A stretch of 64,000 bases of DNA from Aselliscus stoliczkanus. Lineage: Eukaryota; Chordata; Mammalia; Chiroptera; Hipposideridae. Both the position numbers and the translations under genes were made by a program. Location of the stretch: positions 119,090,434-119,154,433 of the forward strand of contig CM066727.1 of the NCBI GenBank assembly GCA_033961575.1, written 5' to 3'. Shown one piece after another: positions 23,760-33,740 of this stretch. Numbering within the stretch: the stretch's first letter is position 1; every line of letters begins with the position of its first letter. Under the pieces are notes generated by a model. That model saw only the letters and a list, made by a program, of their open reading frames with translations, searched no databases and had not been told where the DNA came from.

Positions 23760-24058
23760 AAAATTGATGTCTGAGGGTTCATTTTTCTCAGTTATGTATT
23801 TAGTGTCTTACATGTTACTTCTTTTGTTTTTGATAATAGCCATTCTAACAAGCATGAGGCATCAATTTCTCCTTGTGGTTTTGATTGCATTTTCCTAATA
23901 GCTAGTGAAGTTGAGAATCTTTTTATGTATCTGTTGGCCATTTGTATGTCTTCTTGGAATAAGTATCTGTTTAGGTCCTCTGTCCATTTTTGAATTGGAT
24001 CATTTGTTTTTTTGTTGCTGTTGAGTTGTACGAGTTCTTTATACACATTAATTTTGCC

Positions 24059-24170
24059 AATTTTTTTTTTTTTTTGAGGGCAGTGTCACTGGCCCTCATA
24101 TGTGGGACCTGAACCGGGGCTGCTGGCTTCCCAAGCCAGCGCTTAACCACCGCGCCACTCCGCCGGCCCT
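24059..24170 (-). repeat. Short-form SINE nested in the inverted L1 part
   Basis: The minus strand reads GGCCGGCGGAGTGGCGCGGT, GGTTAAGCGCTGGCTTGGGA, GGTTCAGGTCCCACATATGA, then the A-tail (poly-T at 24059-24075). Target duplications are ATACACATTAATTTTG (24041-24056) and ATACCCATTAATTTTG (24171-24186). Confidence 0.93.
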
Positions 24171-24588
24171 ATACCCATTAATTTTGGATATTAGCCCCTT
24201 ATCAGAGATGTTGTTTGTAAATATCTTTTCCCATTCAGTTGGTTGCCTCTTTGTTTTGTTGATGGTTTCTTTTGCTGTACAGAAGCTTTTCAGTTTGATA
24301 CAGTCCCATTCATTTATTTTAGCTTTTACTTCGCTTGACTTTGAGGCCAAATTCATAAAATCATCTCTAAGACCAAGGTCCATAAGTTTAGTACCTATGT
24401 TTTCTTCTATGCAATTTATCATTTCAGGTCTTATATTTAGGTCTTTGATCAATTTTGAGTTAATTTTGGTGTATGGTAACAGCAGAGGTTGTGGAGAAAA
24501 AGGAACCTTCATACACTGCTAGTGGGAATGTAAATTGGTATACTCATTATGGAAAACAGTATGGAGGTTCCTCAAAAAATTAAGAATA

Positions 24589-24700
24589 TGGTGGTTAAGT
24601 GCTGGCCTGGGAAGCCAGCGGCCCGGTTCGGTCCCACACATGAGGGCCAGTGACACTGCCCTCAAAAAAAAAAAAAAACACCAAAAAACAAAAAAATAAA
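24589..24700 (+). repeat. Short-form SINE, 5' truncated, nested in the sense L1 part
   Basis: Starts at GGTGGTTAAGTGCTGGCCTG, so the first 15-20 bases of the head are missing, then GGTTCGGTCCCACACATGAG, ACTGCCCTC and a long A-rich tail with C interruptions. Imperfect target duplications are AAAAAATTAAGAATA and AAAAAAATGAAGAATA. Confidence 0.9.
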
Positions 24701-25317
24701 AAAAATGAAGAATAGAATTATCATATGACCCAGCAATCCCTCTTCTGTGTATCTACCCCCCAAAATTGAAAACGTTTATCCATAAAGATATATGTGTACC
24801 TCTATGTTCACTGCAGCATTATTCACAGTGGCCAACACATGGAATCTACTGAAGTGTCCTTTGATAGATGATTGTATAAAGAAGATGTGGTACATATGTA
24901 CAATGGAATATTACTGGTCATAAGAAAAGATGAAATGCTGCCATTTGTGACAACATGGATAGATCTTGAGATTATCATGCTAAGTGAAATAAGTCAGACA
25001 GAAAAAGTTGAGAATCATATGATTTCACTCATATGTGGGATATAAAACTGAAAGCAATGAATTAATAAGACAAACAAAGAAACAAAAACTCATAGATACA
25101 GACAGTAGTTTGGTGGTTACCAGAGAGTAAGGGGTGGGGAGGTAGAAGAGGGTAGGTGGGGTCAAATATATAATGACAGAAGAAGATTTGATTTTGATTA
25201 GTAAACACACAATGCAATATACAAATGATGTATTATAGATATGGACCCTTGAAACCTATATAATTTTATTAACCAATATCACCTCAATAAATTTAATTTA
25301 AAAAGAAAATTGATGTC

Positions 25318-26384
25318 ACCATTTTGGCTGATCCAAACCAATAGGTGTTCTGACAGACAGACATACCACTGCCTCTCTGGAAACTTCATAGCAGAATGTA
25401 GATGTAAAACTCAGTCTGCGTACTTCAAGTCCAGTGTTCATGTACTCATGGACCTTTGGCAGGAATCCCCTCTGTGCAAAGTGGGGAGAGAATATTCAGG
25501 GAAGGGCAGCATAAAGTGAGCCAAGATGGCTGGCAAAGGTATGACATTGGGGCTTCACTGCTGCTGTCAATCACTCATTTTTTTCCTTCACTCATTGGAC
25601 ATTTGCCACCTCATTTGCCACAGGTATTAAGGTTACAGATGTCTCTGGTAGCCCAGAGCCAGAGTATGGCTCTGTAACCCAGGAAAAGAAACATAAGGGA
25701 AAATGTGTTATGGAAGATAGACTTTACGATGCTGCTTTAGGGGAGAGGGAGAAGACTGACTGATACTTATTTTTACTTATTTTCCAACTGTTGGTTTGAA
25801 TTTTCAATTTTAGCAATTCTAGTTTTAATTTTCCAAGAACTCTTTCTTATTCTCTGTTCTATTTTTTCCCCATAACATTTTGATGCTGTTTTATAGATGC
25901 AATATCTTCCTTAATCTTTCAGAGGATTTCTCTTCAGATTCCTACATTTTCCTTGTTTACTTTGAGATGCCGTTATTTGTTTGCTTTTCTTAGTGTGTTT
26001 CTATTATTATAGGTGTGGTCACCTGTACCAATTCATTCATAATTAAGCATGAGCTGCTGGAGAGTAGAGGGAATGCTTCTGACTTGGGCAGGGCTTACTG
26101 TCTGATGGTAGTTATTTCAGGGTGATTGGCAGGAAGTTGGCTCTAATGCTGGGAAACTTTGAAATGTTATTCTATGGAAGTCTTTTCTCTGGAGCCAGTT
26201 TTTCCAGATCAGGAACCTCATCATTCCTGTTTGAAGGAAAAAGGGCCTGGCTATCAGGCAATTGTGTTCAGGCAAGTTGGGCGCTTAATATTCATTGATT
26301 AAGCATTCTAAACTCAGGCTTTTCAATCAGTCCCACCCTTTGCTGTAATAATAGTAGAAGTGGCAAAGTCTCATCAGCAGTTCA
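25318..26384. other. Mostly unique, with an old L1-like T-rich part
   Basis: 25760-26010 resembles old antisense L1 material (AAGAACTCTTTCTTATTCTC near 25838, GATGCAATATCTTCC near 25896). It may continue the old L1 split by the insertion at 23760. The rest shows no gene. Confidence 0.4.
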
Positions 26385-26590
26385 TGCTCTGTCAGGCATT
26401 AATCTGATTGCTTTACACTGTTAATTGCTTCAGTAATTGCTATACTCATTTAATCCTCCCAACAAATCTATGAGGTTACAGAAGAGGAAACTGAGTCACA
26501 GGAAAATTAAGTAACTTGCCTGAAGTTATACAACTACTAAGTTGTAAAGCCAGAATATGAAGCCAGGCCCTTTGACTCACTATAGGGCCA
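26385..26590 (-). repeat. MIR SINE, antisense
   Basis: TTTAATCCTCCCAACAAATC, AAGAGGAAACTGAGTCACAG and AAGTAACTTGCCTGAAGTTA match a reversed MIR core and tail. Confidence 0.8.
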
Positions 26591-26659
26591 ATGCAATGCT
26601 TCCTCTTTGATAGAAAAATAACAGGCTTGTATTTGGGAAGTGTTATTTTTGAGGTTGTC

Positions 26660-26765
26660 ACAAGACTATAAGCTCCATGAGAGCAAGAATATTGTCTACT
26701 TTACTCCTTGCTGTATACCCAAATCCCAGCTCAGATCAGAACAATATATTTTTATGGTATGAATA
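26660..26765 (+). repeat. L2 3'-end fragment
   Basis: TATAAGCTCCATGAGAGCAA is the typical L2 3' signature. It is followed by ATTGTCTACTTTACTCC. Confidence 0.6.
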
Positions 26766-26771
26766 GATGTA

Positions 26772-27593
26772 TGAGGTGTGATCAAAAAATAAGGTGAATG
26801 GTTAAATTTAAAAAAATTTATTACAGTAAAAGACATATTGCCACTAATCCTCCTCAAAATACTCCCCCTCACTTCAAACACACTTATCCCCTCATTCTTG
26901 CCACTTTTTGAAGCAGTACTGAAAGTCCTCTTTTGTGTGTCTTTAGTTGTGCTCTTGCAGTTGGCTTGATGTCCTGAATTGAGTCAAAACATTTACCTTT
27001 CACAGTCATTTTGACTTTGGAGAAGAGCCAGATCCAGTGAATAAGGTGGATGAGGACACACCATAATGTTTTTATTTGACAGAAATTTTGTACCAGAAGT
27101 GATGTGTGACACGGAGCCTTTCTTGCTTTGTGATCACAAAATACAGTGAATGATGTTGCTGAGTGCCATCCAATGGAAAGGCAGGGATCTTCAATATGGG
27201 AAGCTGCTCATTGAACCTTAGTAACAGTGTGTGACAAGTTGCAACTTGGTGGGTGCAGTCAGTTGGGTGTGAGCTATGGTTTAGAGAAGGTGTGTTTTAA
27301 AATGTGCCATAAATCATCCTCCATCATGACAATGCTCATGTCATACATTGCTTCTGGTATAGCTCTTCTTTAAAGTCAAAATGTTTCAGGACATAGAGGC
27401 AGCCATGATAGCGGCACCTAAAGGCACTCATGAAAGAGGACTTCCAAAACTGCTTCCGGAAGTGGCAAGAACAATGGGATAAGTGTGTTTGAAACAAGGG
27501 GGAGTATTTTGAGGGGAATTAATGGCAGTGTGTCTTTTACTGTAATAATGTTTTTTAATTTAAACATTCACTGTATTGTTTGATCACACCTCA
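26772..27593 (-). mobile_element. Fold-back mariner derivative, copy B
   Basis: Bounded by TA at 26770-26771 and 27594-27595. Ends are TGAGGTGTGATCAAAAAATA and, reversed from the right, TGAGGTGTGATCAAACAATA. Same design as copy A: arms with the transposase 3' region, each ending next to AAGTGTGTTTGAA, around a core of about 220 bp. The core here is the reverse complement of the copy A core, so B is inserted in the opposite sense. The right arm is shortened: the stretch from the HDNA-type motif (near 27333) to TTTCAGGACATAGAGGCAGC lacks the PHPPYS to LFPK part. Non-coding. Confidence 0.88.
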
Positions 27594-27595
27594 TA

Positions 27596-28372
27596 TAGTA
27601 CCTTTTGCACAGATATGGCACTTGCCTGTCTTGGAAGTGGGCTCACTAAAGGAAGGTGTGGTATTTGTTCAGTACTTAGGACTTCTGGGATTTTTTTTTT
27701 TTTTTTCGTTGTTACTCATTTTTCCTTTTTGGATGGTAGAGCTGAGGTTGGAGAAGGTGTGGTTTGGGGCAGATTTTTTCAGTAAAACCTGTTCATCTTC
27801 TCCCATAATTGATTACCTCATTCTTTATTCAAAGACTGCTACTATTACTTGGCAAGTGAGTTTATTAAATTATTTTCAATATTGTGTGCTATGAATTAAT
27901 ATTCCCATTGTTAGCTATAATCTGAAGTTTGGAGAAACCCTGTGCCCCCACCATTCCCATTAAAAAACAAACAAACCAGGTTTAATTTTTATATTGTTCT
28001 GATTGAACAAATACTCCTACCATTCTTTTCCTTACAGAATGGCTCAAATTTTACAATGATTATTTAAAGCATGAGTTTCCTCAAATGGAGTGACCTGAGG
28101 CAATAGCAATACACATGCTTTCTATGCTTGAATGAAAAAATCTGGGTCTTATTTAAAGGATTTATTGCTATTTTGACAATGTACTTCTAGCTTCCACGGA
28201 AATGTTTTTGTAATAATCAGGATCTGAAGCTTTATTGCCAATGTCAGTAATATTTATTATATCTTGTGAAGCAGAAATGATTACTTTTTATTTGGACCAC
28301 TTGTTTGTAATTCCATAGTTCTCAATGGTTTATGGTTTAAAAAAAATACGTTGATTTTCCTTGTTTTAGATG
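27596..28372. other. Unique sequence, no feature recognised
   Basis: A poly-T tract at 27692-27706. The 104-codon frame at 27580-27894 starts inside the mariner terminal repeat, crosses the poly-T and shows no domain. Confidence 0.5.
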
Positions 28373-28374
28373 GA

Positions 28375-28745
28375 TGACTATTTTAGTTTGTTAAGTTTGC
28401 CATAACAGAATACCATAGATAAAGTGGGTGGCTTCTAACAACAGAATGTTATTTCTCACAGTCTGGAGGCTCGAAAGTCCCAGATCAAGGGGCTGGAAGA
28501 TTTGATGTCTGATGAGAGCCCCCTCCTGGTTCATGGAGGTCTTCTCACTATGTCTTTACATAGCAGGAGGGACAAGAGAGTTCTCTGGGGTCCTTTTATA
28601 TGGGCACTAATCCTATTCCGGGAGACTCCACCCTCACTGACCTAACCACCTTTCCAAGGCCCAATCTCCTAATACCATTGCATTGGGGGTTAGGATTTCA
28701 ACATAGGAATTTGGGAGGGATATAAACATTTAGTCCATAACTATG
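28375..28745 (-). repeat. MaLR LTR of the MLT1 group, antisense
   Basis: On the minus strand: TATGTTGAAATCCTAACCCC, GGTATTAGGAGATTGGGCCT, CATATAAAAGGACCCCAGAG and, near the end, AAGCCACCCACTTTATCTAT, with a final GTTATGGCAAACTTAAC. These are the MLT1 landmarks including the TATA-like and poly-A-like regions. No internal retroviral sequence is attached. Confidence 0.85.
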
Positions 28746-28837
28746 GCTCTTATAATAGTTTTAATAGTTTTTTATTTGTTTAATTAAAGAAAATCACTGA
28801 CAGGAAGGAAATATAATATGAAGGGGAAAAATGAACA

Positions 28838-29041
28838 TTTTTTTTTTTCTGAGGGGAGGGGAACAGCGTTGGGGAATCGGGGAAGGGGAACAGACAAGTT
28901 GGTGTCCTTTTGTTCTTCAGTCTAGTTGTGGAGGACATTGCTTCACTGGCCCATGTCGATATTATCATTGCACTCTTCCCGGGTGAGGCAGTCGCTCACC
29001 AGCCATTGGATGGCCACTCACTGCGGCTCATGGCAGCTCAC
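28838..29041 (-). repeat. Long-form SINE, 5' truncated
   Basis: Only the tail half is present: CCCCGATTCCCCAACGCTGT, CCTCCACAACTAGACTGAAG and the GCAATGATAATATCGACATG block. The tRNA head is missing beyond 29041, as expected from incomplete reverse transcription. Confidence 0.85.
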
Positions 29042-29217
29042 GAAAGTGAACAGTTTCTTAAAAGAAATTAGCAGCTCCCAGGAACTGCTTGGTCAGAAGT
29101 CACAGAAACCCATTGCATTTATGTTAAGCAAAATAGGAACATTTATGGAAGGTTATGGAAGCCTAGCACAGAGAGTACAAGGAATGATTCGAACCAGGTG
29201 CTGTTCAGATCCTGAGA

Positions 29218-29322
29218 TCTTCCTTCCTTCCTTCCTCCCTTCCTTCCTCCCTTCCTTCCTTCCTTTCTCCCTCCCTCCCTCCCTTCCTTCCTTCCTTCCT
29301 TCCTTCCTTCTTTCTTTCCTTT
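29218..29322. repeat. Polypyrimidine CTTC/CCTC microsatellite
   Basis: Over 100 bases of near-pure TTCC with TCCC and TTTC variants. It makes long low-complexity frames on both strands (PSFLPSFLP on +, KEGRKEGRK on -) that are not genes. Confidence 0.95.
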
Positions 29323-29402
29323 GGCTTCCCATGTGGCAAGCACTGTGGATACAGTGGAGAGATCATCAGATGAGAGCTCTGAGGGACAGAGAATATATGT
29401 CA

Positions 29403-29892
29403 AAGAGCAATATATTCTATTTTTTTTAAAAGATTTTATTGGGGAATTGGGGGAGGGGAACAGTGTTGGGGAACTGGGGAAGGTCAACAGACAAGTTGTG
29501 GTCTTTTTTTGTTCTTCAGTCTAGTTGTGGAGTATGTTGCTTCACTGGCCCAGGTTGGTATTATCATTGTGCTCTTCTCGGGTGAGGCAGATCAGTCGCT
29601 GGCCTCTGGACGGCTGCTCACAGCAGCTCTTGGCAGCTCACGCTGGCTGCTGGCCGCTCACTGTAGCCTATGGCAGCCCACTGCAGCAGAGGCTACAGCC
29701 CACACCGTCGCTGGCCATCTTAGCTACAGAGGCAACCAGGTGGAGCTGTTGTTCACCACCTTAGCTGTAGAGGGCAGTATCACTGGCCCTCATATGTGGG
29801 ATCCAAACTGGGGCTCCGCTGCTCAGAGCTGGTATCCCAAGCCAGCTCCTAATCAAAGCACCACTCGGCTGGCCCCAAAGAGCATATATATA
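29403..29892 (-). repeat. Long-form SINE, full length, with target duplications
   Basis: The element is 29420-29875. The head on the minus strand is GGGGCCAGCCGAGTGGTGCT and the tail ends CCCCAATTCCCCAATAAAAT. Target duplications are AAAGAGCAATATATTCT (29403) and AAAGAGCATATATATAT (29877). This copy carries an extra stretch, GGTGGTGAACAACAGCTCC on the minus strand, also seen at 42149 and 61618 but missing at 16973 and 55073. The 138-codon frame at 29509-29925 is SINE sequence. Confidence 0.9.
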
Positions 29893-30169
29893 TTTTTTAC
29901 TTATTTGACAATGCTTCCCATGTAGTTTTAGTGTATCAAAATGGTCTAGTTATTTTAATTTCCTTTTTTTTTTAAAGAGAGAGAAGTCTTTTAAAATATT
30001 TCAGGAGTTCTGAAAAATGAAGAGCATATATTCTTGAAGAAGTAGATAGACAATATGCAAACCAAAGTCAAACAAAAATACAATTCCTGTAAATAGGGTG
30101 ACCATAAAATTTGTTGCCCTCATGTTAAAGGAAACCAAATGTTATTAACAGTCACACTTGACAATAAGC
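29893..30169. other. Unique sequence, no feature recognised
   Basis: Short AT-rich spacer between SINE and ancient repeat. Confidence 0.5.
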
Positions 30170-32290
30170 GTAACCATGTTCAGGACAGGCCAGAAATGTC
30201 ATGGGCAAAGGACTACGGAGAGAATTAGAAGAGAGTAATATGGTAATGACTGGGTGGCTACTTGAGACTGGAAATAAGAGGTGTTCTCATGTAAGCTGAG
30301 ATCTAAATGACAAGAAGGAGCCAAGCATAAGCTGACAAGGATGAGCCTTCTAGGCAAAGAGATCAAGTAGTGTGAGGGTTCTCAGGGAGCAGCGAGCAGG
30401 GAGCATTTGTAGAACAGAAAGAAGGCCAGTGTGGCTGGTGTGCAGTTGGTGGGAGTGCTTCCTTAGGAATGGGACCAGAGACACAGGCAGGAGCCTTCTT
30501 GGCATTAATGAGGAGTTTGGCTTTGATACAAAGCACGGTGGGAAGCCATTGGAAGGTTTTCAGCAAGGAAGTGATATGACTTGCTTTATCTTTTAAAAAG
30601 AGTACTCTATAATGTTATATAGTTATATTTTTTTGTTGGCAATTTTTATTGATCTTTCCTTTGATGTAGTTTTTTTTTTTTAAAGTTGCTATCTTTAAGA
30701 GGTGTAAACTTAGACAAAAGCATATCACTTGTAAGTCAAATGCTATATCTGGGATTTACCTCAGACTCAGAGATAGAGGTGAAACAGAATTTTTAAAATC
30801 CAATCATGGGTACTTGAATTGGAATTTGATTCACTGTTGTTTCTGCTTTTGTGGTGTATGTTTGAAAATTTTAAATAATGAAATGTAAAAAAAAAACACC
30901 AAAAAGAGGCTCTCTCCGGCTACAGCTGTGTGGAGTTTGTATTGTATGAGACAGATATACTACCTACTGTGCTAAGGAGGCGCCTCAGAGACTGTATTGT
31001 AAACAGCATGATATGCCAGTTAAGTCAAGAAGTGTCTACCTGGGATATGGTGATGGATGGATTGCACTGGTTGTAGTGTAGACAGAGAGAAATGAGTGGA
31101 TTTGGAATACATTTTGTAGCTAGTGCCAATAGGACATACTGGTAGATGAATGGGGTGAGGAAATGAGAAGATCCAATGGTAATACTTCAATTTTTAGCTT
31201 AGCAACCAGTTGGATTAAGATGTTATTGACCAAGAAAGGATGATCTTAGGAGAAGCATATTGTGGTGGGGAGGGAGGAAACATTCCCTTTTCACCATATT
31301 AGGCTTCATGTACCTATTAGACATTCATGTAGAAATATCAGTAAGCAAGCCTGGAGCTGAGCAGAGAGGATGGGATATTGTATAAGACACCTCTATGAGT
31401 TGTGTCAGGTGCTCTCAGACTCACCTGATCCAGGAGCCTCTGCATATTTATTCTGCTTCTGTTGCTGGGTCTGTGTGGGCTCCTAAGACTTTTTGTAGGC
31501 ACAGTCTGACAAAGCCTTGTTTCCCAGCTGTCTGTCATCTTCCATCCTGGGGATTCCCTGTTGATGCTGACTTGCTCAGTGCCTGTGTAGAAGTAACTGG
31601 GAAGTGAGGAGGAATTAATGCCCATGGAGTAAATCTTTGACCGATGGGGAATGGGAGCCAGCAGATAAATTCCTCCTTCTTCCTCTCCTTGGACAGTCAG
31701 TCCTGAGATGCAATCATTCATGTGGACTCTTGGAAGGTGGTCCTGGGAGATAAAGCAATCAGTCATGCTTGATTCCCAAGGTGAAGCAAGATCCATAATG
31801 CACCACCATATTTGCTTTCTTTCCTTTCCTATCTCATTGTCTTTTACCTTATTATATGAAGAACAAAAGAACAAGGTAGATCCACTAAAGCTGATGGAGA
31901 AGGAGGTGACAAAGTAAAAGGAAAGCCAGGAAAAAGGAGTGTCATGGAGCTAATGCCCATTTTTGTTGAATGCTGCAGACAGTCCAAGTGCGAAAAGATT
32001 AGGAGAGGGATCTTTAGATTTGGCAGACTCCAAGGTCATTAGTAACCTTGATGACAGCAGTCTTCATGGGGTGATAGAGAAGGAAGCATGACTAAAATGG
32101 ACTGAAAAGAGAATATAGATTTAAAAATTTTAAAGTGGAGACAGAGACAACCCTTTGCTTTGAAGAGGAGCAGAAAATGAATTGGTAGCTGGAAGAGGAT
32201 GGGTGGAAAAAGCAGGATTTTCATTTCCTAAAGATGGGCAATCATAAATGTATACTCATGTGAGTAACTCAGGAAAGGTGCATACATAAT
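30170..32290 (+). repeat. Ancient interspersed repeat, long copy with an insert
   Basis: I recognise a very common old mammalian repeat but not its name. In order: GGCCAGTGTGGCTGGTGTGC near 30424, GGAAGCCATTGGAAGGTTTT near 30541, GTGGATTTGGAATACATTTT near 31096, CCTATTAGACATTCATGTAG near 31313, AGTAAGCAAGCCTGGAGCTG, then after an insert AGGTCATTAGTAACCTTGAT near 32032 and GGTAGCTGGAAGAGGATGGG near 32185. The block at about 31391-31889 is not part of this pattern. Confidence 0.6.
31391..31889. other. Unassigned block inside the ancient repeat, with a 178-codon minus frame
   Basis: A minus-strand open frame spans 31338-31874, the longest in the window. It shows no signal peptide, membrane span or known domain, extends into the flanking repeat, and has no matching splice or promoter evidence. 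I regard it as chance, or as part of a diverged mobile element. Confidence 0.4.
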
Positions 32291-33319
32291 TGTGAGATTG
32301 AAGTTGTAAAAAGGCACTAGAGAATGCAATTAAAAACTCAAATGATGGGGTGGGCAGGCAAGTGGGGGCGCTGGAGTTTGAAGAGGGGGCGTGCATTTTG
32401 GAAATGGAAAGGTAGACATACCAGGGATGTGTGGTAGGATCACTGGGCAGCACTGAGGGCAAATTGAGATTTGTGGCTCTGACACCTTCACTTGGATTTG
32501 TGTCTTACTCTCAGTGGACCTGCTTTGTTCTGTTTTTCCTCCCCTGAAGGCTGGCTTTTTATTTCGGCTCAGTTCAAGAACCTTAAGACAAGGAACAGGA
32601 GTTTCCAAATTCCAGTTTCTGGGAAAGGTTCCCTAATAGGCATCTGCTCCAGGTCCCACCAGCTGTAGTAGGGAGGTGGAGTCAACGGGAGAGGCACAGT
32701 TGTCACAGGGGCATGGATAAGACAGGCATCCCTGGAAGTGTTTACTAGAGTTACCCCAACCTCCCTCACCTTCTGTACTTCCTGCTTATTAGAAAAGCCT
32801 GTAGAAAGATTGGATGCATTTGTGTAACTGATTTTTTGCTTGCCTGTTGGGCGCGGGGGGGATATTTGCTGTAGGCATAGAGATTGTAGTGACAGTATTC
32901 TCAGTTTTCCTTTGGAATTTTTGCTGCAAGGCAACATCTTCTTTTACTAGATTCAGCCATTTGAAGGAGTTTGTGCAGAAACAATAACAAATAGAGGAAG
33001 AGTATCTGCCTGTTCTTGCCGTGCGTGGTATCTTGGTTCCTGGTCCTTTCTAGGTACAGAAGGACCACCATCTTGTCTGTGGGGGCGGAGTCTTGTGTAG
33101 TGATTTGCTCACAGGAGCTGAGGCATCAATAGCCTTAGGAAATATTCTGGGGAGTCTCTTTTGGGTTTGTACTCCTGGATGCCTGGGGACGGGGAATTCA
33201 GAACTTAATTAATCAATTTTTGGCCTTTATAACTGGTGGCAAGTCATTCCTACAGGCAGGCTGAGGCTTTGTCATCAGATCTGGCTGAGATACTAGCTGA
33301 CCACAGGACATTATTAATA
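32291..33319. other. Unique sequence, no feature recognised
   Basis: No gene was identified. The minus-strand frames at 32330-32608 and 32569-32937 overlap and have no domain. Confidence 0.45.
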
Positions 33320-33740
33320 CACACCTTCTCTCCGTGGCTCTTGGGAAGAGTAAATGTGGTGTGCAAAGCATTCAGCAAGGTACCTGGCACAAAGCAGACA
33401 TGGCACAAATAATAATAGTTAAAATTTCTAGAAGGGCCTATTGGCATAGAATGCTGCGATTGGATGCTCCGTGCAGTGTATGGTCTGGAGAGAGAAGAGA
33501 AAGCCATTTGGTGAATGAGGTGAGACTGGGGGATAAGGGAGCTCCAGCTGGGGCATGGAATTATGGACTGTAGTTAGTGAGGCAGGTTTTGATTCAAATC
33601 CCAAATATGCTGCTTGGGCCCTTGGGGAACTCAGTTTCCCCAAGTTTATGACATGGGGATAATAATGTTTACCTCGTGAGATTTTTGTAAAAAATAGATC
33701 AGTGTAACACAGGCTTAAGCACAAGGCCTGACATAGTAGC
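33320..33740 (+). repeat. MIR SINE fragments
   Basis: 33345-33420 has AGCAAGGTACCTGGCACAAA. 33580-33740 has TTGATTCAAATCCCAAATAT, ACTCAGTTTCCCCAAGTTTA and GGATAATAATGTTTACCTCG, all MIR-type blocks. The stretch between them is unassigned. Confidence 0.65.

Larger units (their letters stand above)
23760..25317 (+). mobile_element. 5'-inverted (twin-primed) L1 with target duplications
   Basis: Target duplications AAAATTGATGTC at 23760-23771 and 25306-25317 bracket the insertion. The right part (about 24479-25305) is sense L1 3' sequence: GTTGTGGAGAAAAAGGAACC, GAAGATGTGGTACATATGTA, ACTCATATGTGGGATAT, and an A-rich end. The left part (about 23813-24478) is the reverse complement of the ORF2 segment just upstream, giving minus-strand residues [20 protein letters not shown] and [13 protein letters not shown]. 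In the consensus the two segments meet exactly at this junction, which is the outcome of twin priming. 23772-23812 is extra filler. Two SINEs are nested inside. No complete ORF remains. Confidence 0.92.

Noticed and set aside
24059..24170. Possible tRNA gene (A-box and B-box-like sequences)
   Set aside because: The cloverleaf is not intact, a poly-A tail and target duplications are present, and copies are dispersed: it is a tRNA-derived SINE.
24096..24522. 138- and 140-codon frames on opposite strands
   Set aside because: The minus frame is an L1 ORF2 piece fused to a SINE; the plus frame is its shadow.
29143..29487. 114- and 167-codon frames with PSFLPSFLP or KEGRKEGRK repeats
   Set aside because: They are translations of the TTCC microsatellite and neighbouring SINE sequence on opposite strands.
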